Positions 57,448-64,000 of a stretch of DNA of 64,000 nucleotides are shown piece after piece (position 1 is the stretch's first letter; each line of letters begins with the position of its first letter). Location: the NCBI GenBank assembly GCA_015501075.1, contig JADNYJ010000037.1, positions 186,001 through 250,000 on the forward strand, in the 5' to 3' direction. This DNA comes from Gymnopilus junonius. Taxonomy: Eukaryota; Basidiomycota; Agaricomycetes; Agaricales; Galerinaceae. A model generated the notes under the pieces. That model made no database searches, was not told the DNA's origin, and was given only the letters and a program-made list of their open reading frames with translations. Made by a program: the position numbers and the translations under genes.

Positions 57448-58393
57448 TTTTATACCTTTTGTTTCTCTTATAAAAACACGTCCACACCTCGCTCCATATT
57501 CAACTAGATAAGTTTCGTTTGTTGCTCTCACTCGGACAGTCGCATAATATACTAGCATATCCACCCCTTCCCCATGCACCTCCACCCTACCATTGGTCCT
57601 CGTCTCTTTTCTTTTTTTTTCCCCCGGTTTCATTTTGGTTTTTTGATCGTTTTCTCCTGTGATACTTACTTACATGGTCCTATGTATATTATCCGCCTAG
57701 AATTTCATGTATCATTCTTGCTGTTTGTCTGCAGCCCGGTGCTGGTATCAGTTATGAACTTGGGTTAAAGGCAAAGACGCGTCGGGCGACGCGCGGTTGC
57801 TTGTATCTCGTGACTTACTGAAGAGGTCAGGTGACCTCGTATGCGTCCGTCTTATGCCAGTTAAGTAGACTCCCTTTACGTGACTCCATGTCATGCTGTG
57901 ACCGTTATGGCAAGGAAATATCAATGTACAATGGTTTACAGTTGCTAATATACTGAGGAAGGGCATAATTGAGTGCAATAATAGTAAAGTGGCCATGTCG
58001 ATTTCTCTAGTCCCGGATCCGGCTTAAATTAGCACTATTAAATCATCTTTACTTCAACCATGTAAACGGTCTAAATGCCTGAGATATGAGGACTTTCGTT
58101 CAACCATACTTAACCACTTTGCTGGCTCTCTAAGATGCCCTCAAAGAATCATTAGAATTGTCGTGAGTTTCCTCTGGCATTGACTATGTGTTACGACGTA
58201 GACAAATGTAAATAAATACGACTTGTATGCATCGCGCTCGCACAGCCTAACATGTTAATAAAGTGCACGCAGAACGGCGCATCTATTCGAACATGAAGGT
58301 CAGAAAATAAAAAAATAATACGTATTCCAAGTTTGAAAGACAGGAAGCACTGCCAACCCTCTCGAGACATAAAAAAACGACCACTTAGCGTAG

Positions 58394-59528
58394 TCAGACG
58401 ACAAATCCCTTTAAATGGGGCACAATTTCAGTCGATTTCCAAGTGCAGAAGAGCGACACTTACTCCGTTGACTCTGATATTCTGACCATTAATCCATTGG
58501 CCGGCTTGGCTAGCCAAAAATCCGACAATCGGCGCAATGTCATCCGGCTCTCCTAGTCGACGTGATGGGTTTTGCTTCGCAATCGAGTCTATGATGCTCT
58601 GAGGTTTGCCTTCTCGGAACAGAGGCGTGTCGACCGGACCAGGAGATATTGTGTTCACGGTGATACCACGTGCACCAAGGTCCTTTGCCAGCACTCGAGA
58701 TATCTGTTCAATGGCGCCCTTGGTGGCGAGGTAGACAAGAGCATTCGGCGTTACGGCTATTATTTAAGATGAACAACGATTTCAGATACGAATATCGCAG
58801 ATGAACGTACTTGTGGCGGAAGTTAGACTGGAAGAAAAGAAGATGATCCGCCGCCGGCTGATGTCAAATATAATGATAAAATTTTAATGAAATGCCCCAG
58901 ATAATTGAGAAAACTTACGTGACGGAAGCAGAGGAGCCACAGCCTTCGCCATGAATAATGGAGCTCGCACGTTCGTATCGAAATGAGAAGTGAAAAAGGG
59001 TTCATCAAGCTCCGCCAGAGTCTTGCTCCCCATAATCCCAGAATTCAAAACCAATATATCAATGCGGCCGAACTTTTTGACAGCTTCGTCCAAGAGGAGC
59101 TGACCGCCTTCCACCGTCGACGTGTCGCCTTCACCGCAATCGCTCCTCCTTTTCCTTGAGAAAGGATGGCCTGAACGACGTCGTTGGCTGCCTCGATGTC
59201 GTTTACATAGTTTACGACGACATTGGCTCCGTGTTCTCCAAGGCATTTGGCAATAGCGGCTCCTATACCACGCGAAGAACCAGTAACCACGGCAACCTTT
59301 CCTGAATGCGCCAATAGCATCAAGGTATATTGAAGAAAAGATAATCATGCAGAACGTACCGAGAAGTGAAGTGGTGGCCAAAAAGGTCGAGGATGCAGAG
59401 AACGCTTTGTTCATCTTGGCTGGAGCGGGAACAGTCAAGCGGTTATGGGTGGTACCGTTACCGTTAGGACGGACGGCATTTAGAAAGCTTGCCATGGTCG
59501 AAGTCATGGTGGGTCTCCTGGACGGCAT
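58394..59528 (-). CDS. short-chain dehydrogenase/reductase
   Basis: NAD(P)-dependent SDR, classical type. Exons 59360-59528, 58919-59301, 58811-58857, 58464-58756 and a 15-nt last exon 58394-58408 (GFVV). Motifs: cofactor loop TGSSRGIGAAIA, LVLNSGIMGS (usual NNAG), IIFFSSSLTS, YLATKG with catalytic Tyr and Lys, ITVNTISPGPVDTPLF, INGQNIRVNG. Substrate unknown. Two single-base losses are indicated: near 59127 (AIAVKA/DTSTVEGG, GGCGAC where GGCCGAC is expected) and near 58850 (PGG/RIIFFSSS). The unusual N-terminal extension of about 55 residues could be a targeting sequence or a wrong start. Confidence 0.85.
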
Positions 59529-59970
59529 GCTGGCGGAAAACGAAGAACGGTCGAGAGTGTTAAGAAGGGACAGAAAGAAAGCTCGAAGCTGCAGTCGACG
59601 AGATACAGCACGTTAGCAATATGAAGCTGCCCAGGTGGTGTTCGTGCCTCACTTGCGCCTCATGTTTTTCTGGATAAAAAGGCATTCTGCAGAACTTTAG
59701 ACCAAGATAGCTTTGATCGAAGAATTAAAAAGGGACCATAAAAGGCGCGTTGAATAGGTATGGTTTACACGAGGTGCTGATAATTTCGACCAGAAATTCC
59801 TACTGAGTTTGCACTGCCAAGTGGCAAAAGTGCTAAGTGAGCGCAAGAACTCGAAAAAAATCCAAGATCGTACATTGTGGTTTCTGAAGGCTGAGATAGA
59901 TATCAGTTGAAGCAAGTTTCAAAGAATTGAAGGGCAGATGCTCACAAGCGGACAAAGATCAGCGCACCAG
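59529..59970. other. intergenic
   Basis: Between the start of the SDR gene and the 3' end of the MDR remnant; nothing recognised. Confidence 0.3.
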
Positions 59971-60552
59971 TCAATGCATGTTGAAGACGCACATTTTAGC
60001 TGTCTTGCCTAGAACATGTCACGATGAATAGTGGCCGTAGAGGAGCAATCAGAATGAGAGAAACGTACCAGGCATACGAGTACACCCGCGAATACGAACC
60101 ATGGCAACTTGCTGGGATTGTCAATAATTCGTAAACCTTGAAGGCTCTTGATTACGGAATATTTTTTATGTAAGAAAAGATGGTGGTATATCAGAATCAG
60201 TAAACGTACCAAAAATTCCAATATATGATCGCCAACTTTCACGTCCGAAATTTCAGAGCGCAGTACGACGTCAACGGCGTGGCTGGAAAATTTTTTACAT
60301 GTTTATCAGACAGCACTCAGGATAGATGTGAGGGGAAAACAAGAAGAACGACCTACACTTGACCGATTTCCCACAAAGAAGCGTACGAGGACGTTGTATA
60401 TGAGGCCGCTCAAGTATGGGTCAGTGGAAATGTCAAGAGCTTGAGTAAGAACCCGCCATTGAGAGGGATTGTATCGAGATCTATCGATCGTGTCGTGTCG
60501 TACACTGTTGTCTTTCCAGGCTCAGGATAGCCTGTGTAGGAGCTCGGTCATA
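59971..60552 (-). pseudogene. MDR-type NADP reductase, N-terminal remnant
   Basis: Start of a medium-chain reductase of the leukotriene-B4-dehydrogenase/alkenal-reductase type. In order: YTGYPEPGKTTVYDTTRSID, IPLNGGFLLK, LDISTDPYLSGLI, HAVDVVLRSEISDVKVGDHI, YSVIKSLQGLRIIDNPSKLP, then W-x-FAGVL where LPWSVYVGVAGMPG is expected, and GKTAKM before TGA 59971. The Rossmann cofactor domain and the C-terminal half are absent, so the gene is truncated at about 130 residues. Frame changes occur near 60440 (AAGCTC) and 60077 (CTCGTATG), each restored by one extra G. Probably a pseudogene. Confidence 0.65.
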
Positions 60553-61763
60553 ATAAAAGAGCCCAGATTCAAAGTGTTGAATCAAAGAAAGGAGCCATTA
60601 TGACCTAGCTGAGAAAGGTTTACGGTAGAACGAGGAAGAAGGTAGCTGATATGCATGAGGAAATTCCAGTGATGTTGATTTTACCAATGACCATCGGTAA
60701 TCGGCAATCAGATAGAATTATACATGGCAATGAGACGATTCTCAATGCGTCAGACTTGGAATATATTCATGGTAAGCGCGTGCTTGGCGAGGAGCCTGGA
60801 CAATGCACGATGAGCTGGCAATGGGAGGGAAGGTTCGGAGGTCGGAACGTGGAGGACTGGCGGTCATGTGATTTAATCCGATGTGAAATTTGAATATCCG
60901 AAAAACTGCAGATTTACTGGAATCGAGTGCTTTCTTTCTTGAACGCTACATACATTGCATGAACTCCTCATTTTGCCTCATTGTGAAAGGAGATATTATT
61001 CCCAGAAAGAAGGTCAATTCAGAAGTTATCTTCCTCTCTTTTGGCTGCGCTCCATCTGCGACCAGGAAACGACATGAACAATCAATTGAACCGCTGCGGT
61101 CTTGCGGAGCTCTGAGCTCCTAAATGAACGTTTTGGCTTCAGTGCTGAATGTTAAATGTAACTGGAAGATAGTTCACCCTCTCAGATCTCTTGCGTCATT
61201 GGCTGTAGTATGGAATGACGACTGTTCCGAAATCCAGACTCCATACCGTCCTATCCGTAACGGTCGGCTTTACACACACTCTCTTATCTACTTGGTCCTC
61301 ATTCGTCCGTAAGCCTGACCAATCTTTCTTTCGGCTTCAAGCTCCTGCATCCCCTCTGCATTTTGTTCAGCTCACGAGGCTGCATGTCCACACCTGTTAT
61401 ACTGATTTGCAACGCTGAACGTGAAATACGTTCCCTTCAAGTTTTCTTCCTGGTGAAACTTGGGTGAAACCTTAGTCCGTCTAGCCCGCTGATCTAGTCC
61501 TGGTGTCTGAGCACTGTCATTCACTGCCCTCTGAACATTCCAACCTTCCTTCTTCTTTCTTTATATAGAATATCTACATTATTCGTGTCAGAGACTAATT
61601 CGAAATTAGGTTACTTCAACGTGTAATGTCGCCTCCGCATTTTTCTGATGCGTATATGTAAAGGAAGTGCCAAATAAATGAAATTTCGGAAGACTACTGA
61701 GTGAAAAGTTTCAAACTTTGGAATACTCGTATAGGAAGTGGAAGAACACACCTTCTCAGTTGG
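60553..61763. other. intergenic, no gene recognised
   Basis: Short open frames on + (60651-60893, 60890-61123) show no family features. Confidence 0.3.
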
Positions 61764-62354
61764 CTACGACAACGTTTCTCTGGCAAAGATGTACTCGACA
61801 ATCTCTTTCATCTTGATGAACCCTTCTTGGGAAAGAATGTTGAGGTTCCATGCGCCCTCGAGAAAGTCGAAAGGAAGGGCGTGGTAGTAGCTTGGACGAC
61901 CCTCAAACGTGGGTTCGATCTCCCTCGTGAAGCAATCCCCGCAATAAACACGTAGAGAGGTTCCGAGCAGGCTTAATCCATGCAAGTGGGGAACTGGGCA
62001 GGTGGAAGTCAAGGAGTCGTATTGCTCGCGCATTTCCTTGTCTGCCTTGAGCCGAAGGTCAGGTCTACTAGCCCACCCGTCGGGTTTGATTTGAACAAAG
62101 AGCACCGGAAGGTATTGGGCGTTAAAGACGATGAAGGATATCTCTGGGTCAAGGCTGTTGACGTGGAAGGAAGATGCAGTCTGGTTGCGAGGAAACTCGG
62201 GAGCGATGAAGAAGTCAAATGTGTCGAAACAGTAGTTGAGGATTTTGTTGTAAGGGCCGTTGTACCGACCTTGGATTGGCGCGAGCTCACCGCTGCGCAA
62301 CTGGAACATAGAAAGAAGGCCTGCGGGCCAAGATATGTCTGTTGAAAAGGGCAT
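61764..62354 (-). CDS. unknown protein, gene A copy 2 (intact)
   Basis: Starts at ATG 62354 (MPFSTDISWPAGLLSMFQLR); the frame continues upstream to 62447 without an ATG, and a splice acceptor near 62383 suggests a 5' exon. One unbroken frame: ELAPIQGRYNGPYNKILNYC, FIVFNAQYLPVLFVQIKPDG, HGLSLLGTSLRVYCGDCFTR, RPSYYHALPFDFLEGAWNLN, ending ARETLS. I do not recognise the family; a buried strand followed by QIKP is weakly reminiscent of restriction-endonuclease-like folds. It is head-to-head with gene B, as in copy 1. Confidence 0.7.
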   Translation of the reverse strand: MPFSTDISWPAGLLSMFQLRSGELAPIQGRYNGPYNKILNYCFDTFDFFIAPEFPRNQTASSFHVNSLDPEISFIVFNAQYLPVLFVQIKPDGWASRPDLRLKADKEMREQYDSLTSTCPVPHLHGLSLLGTSLRVYCGDCFTREIEPTFEGRPSYYHALPFDFLEGAWNLNILSQEGFIKMKEIVEYIFARETLS

Positions 62355-62768
62355 CTTTATGATGATATCAAAGTACGGAAACTTGAAACTGTGGAATTCT
62401 GCGTCAACGATGCGCTCGTCAATGTCACTGCAGGAGAGTCGAGACAAGATTTGAAGCTCAAGGAATGAATTGGAAAGAAAAATGACACCTATAAGATCCT
62501 GTAAGTTTCACCTGTAACAGAAGTTCGTCGATTTAGAGGTTTATAAGTATCAACCCCAGCTCAGAGATGACGGGAGATAATGTGATCGTTGTGATGTCTG
62601 TCAACATGATCCGTATGTTTAATTAGCAAGGTGGCCGACAAACAAAGAACGGCATTCACTGAGCCCATCATCGTGCTCGACGACGTCTTCACTTCTTTTC
62701 CCGACCTTTACTTTTCTTTACCCTCCGATATCACCCTCAGTACAGCAAATCCTCTATGTCATAGCAAT

Positions 62769-63708
62769 ATGACAGCTTCTTCCTCTAGGAGCCGTGTCCT
62801 TGAGGAATTGCACCTGATTCAATGTTCTCTGCTGCCGGATGAGCACCTCACTTTCCTTGACGAACCGGAGGCATGGCTAAATGCGTTGGAACAATTTTCG
62901 GAGGGAAATATAGAAGACGCTGCGATGCCGAGCTCTGAAGCTTTTTTCTCTGTCCAATTGGACGGGGAAAAGATGTGGTTCGAAATCACACTCTTTGGGA
63001 AGCAGGTCGAGACCTTTCCAGGTGGTTCCGTGTCGGTGAAGGGGGATGATATTTCCAGGGATCACCAGGAAGCATGGCAGCGCATTATAACTGCTAGTTT
63101 GAAGGATTTACGAGATTCTGACGCAGAGTAGGCCTTGTCTTTCGGCTGATTTGCTTCGACTTTTTTAAATGACAATTTCTCGCTTAGATACCCTATTTAC
63201 GAGCTGCTGTCAACGCACCTCCTCCCTAGACTACGTGAAGACCTCGAGACACGCTCTGAGAACAGTCCTCAGCACCTCAGCGTTCTTCCAGCATCCGTCC
63301 CTTCTCCATCAACCGGTCATGAAATTTACCACGCCCTCTTCACATCTCACCACCTCATATCACCCAACAAGCGAAGGTCTCTTCTGCAATGGTCTTCTTC
63401 ACTCTCTGTTTCCGGCTTCGCCAAAGTCGGATACCCAGGTGTGATCTATGCTCAAGGCGAGAAGTCGAACATCGAAGAGTTCGTAGACAACGTCAAGGCG
63501 ATGCAGTGGCTTGCTCTCAAGCTACGATTTGTGGAGTCTTTGCCGGCTGAAAAGCAAGGCGCAACTGGACGGGTCATATAGAGAATGGACCTGGCGGCTC
63601 TGGAGATCGTGGAAGGAGTTTGAGAAAGTTGGAGAAGTTGTGGAGGAAATGAGGAGGATGGGGCGGGAAGAGTATGTCGTTGAGATGGGAATCGGTAGTG
63701 CCGGATAA
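62769..63708 (+). CDS. RWD domain + DUF1115 protein (RWDD2-like), copy 2
   Basis: Start ATG 62769 (MTASSSRSRVLEELHLIQCS), matching the start of copy 1. The RWD domain spans exon 1 (62769-63127), e.g. FFSVQLDGEKMWFEITLFGK, QEAWQRIITASLKDL. A GTAGGC...CTTAG intron leads to exon 2 at 63188: YPIYELLSTHLLPRLREDLE, HALFTSHHLISPNKRRSLLQ, SGFAKVGYPGVIYAQGEKSN, characteristic of DUF1115. The frame then meets TAG near 63580, while the conserved end WKEFEKVGEVVEEMRRMGRE and VVEMGIGSAG is in another frame to 63708; one base is probably missing around 63560. RWD domains act in protein interaction, often in ubiquitin or sumo pathways; the role of this family is poorly known. Confidence 0.75.
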
Positions 63709-63795
63709 AGTAATCAAAGTTTTGTAAGTCTTTTCCTCTAATTGGTTTTCTGTTTTATATACTGTCTTGAATACTCTACTGACAAGTCTTTCTAG

Positions 63796-64000
63796 ATCCA
63801 CGAGGCAAAGAGCAACTACCGAAGCGGCTATATAGAGTTTACATTGCCTTCAGATGCCTGTACTGCAGCTTCATTCTCGCAAAGTGGTTTATCTTCAACG
63901 TCCAACTTTCGATATTTTGGCTCTCCTCCTTCGGCCGACCGGTCCGTATTATTCCGATTTAGCTCCCACAGCGATCGCAGTCGAAGCAGAACTGTTTTTG
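63796..64000 (+). CDS. gene C exon, copy 2 (partial at window edge)
   Basis: Follows a TTTCTAG acceptor; open to the window end: IHEAKSNYRSGYIEFTLPSD, AASFSQSGLSSTSNFRYFGS, PPSADRSVLFRFSSHSDRSR. Ser/Arg-rich, family unknown. Homologous to 19763-20041. Confidence 0.45.
   Translation, partial: MHEAKSNYRSGYIEFTLPSDACTAASFSQSGLSSTSNFRYFGSPPSADRSVLFRFSSHSDRSRSRTVF

Larger units (their letters stand above)
56741..58393. other. 3' flank and intergenic stretch
   Basis: C/T-rich 3' flank of the CBM21 gene with low-complexity tracts; no gene recognised. Confidence 0.4.
61764..64000. repeat. segmental duplication copy 2 (inverted)
   Basis: Inverted counterpart of 19763-21839, with gene A (-), gene B (+) and gene C (+); continues to the window edge and probably beyond. 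Confidence 0.85.

Overview
The window is nuclear DNA from a filamentous basidiomycete, most likely an agaricomycete. The signs are dense short introns (about 45-60 bp, GTRNGT...YAG), families expanded in mushrooms (DUF6533 membrane proteins, F-box/LRR proteins, SRPK-like kinases), a chromodomain Ty3/gypsy element and a large terminal-inverted-repeat (TIR) transposon. No rRNA, tRNA or CRISPR-like feature was recognised. Intron-exon models below were assembled by eye from splice sites and frame.

Layout. 0-4 kb: a coiled-coil gene, two weak small candidates and an F-box/LRR-like fragment. 4.5-8.6 kb: SNF1/AMPK catalytic kinase (-) divergent from a GNAT acetyltransferase (+). 9.2-12.5 kb: two F-box-type genes (-). 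13.2-14.8 kb: a 13-exon DUF6533 membrane protein (+). 16.5-17.8 kb: an SRPK-like kinase (+). 18.1-19.3 kb: a frameshifted class I/II aminotransferase (-). 19.8-21.8 kb and 61.8-64.0 kb: two inverted copies of one gene block (unknown gene A, RWD/DUF1115 gene B, unknown gene C). 24.46-37.15 kb: a TIR transposon with 134-bp TIRs and 8-bp target-site duplication (TSD), its transposase split by a nested 7.5-kb chromovirus with 5-bp TSD; it sits 13 bp upstream of a decayed MYND gene. 38-43 kb: nucleotidyltransferase-fold gene, a small secreted double-psi-barrel gene, an F-box gene and ubiquitin-eL40. 43-52.6 kb: long stretch without a recognisable gene. 52.6-56.7 kb: CBM21 glycogen-targeting PP1 subunit. 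58.4-60.6 kb: an SDR and a truncated MDR reductase.

Functionally, SNF1 (glucose derepression) and the CBM21/PP1 subunit (glycogen synthesis) both belong to carbon-energy control, though they are 46 kb apart. The rest is accessory gene families and transposons.

A recurring oddity is that many otherwise conserved genes are broken by single missing bases in short C or G runs, while SNF1, DUF6533, the nucleotidyltransferase and ubiquitin-eL40 read cleanly. Part of the apparent pseudogenisation may therefore be sequence error. The most unusual element is the chromovirus, which carries an extra 3' ORF with a double zinc knuckle behind its own TATA box.
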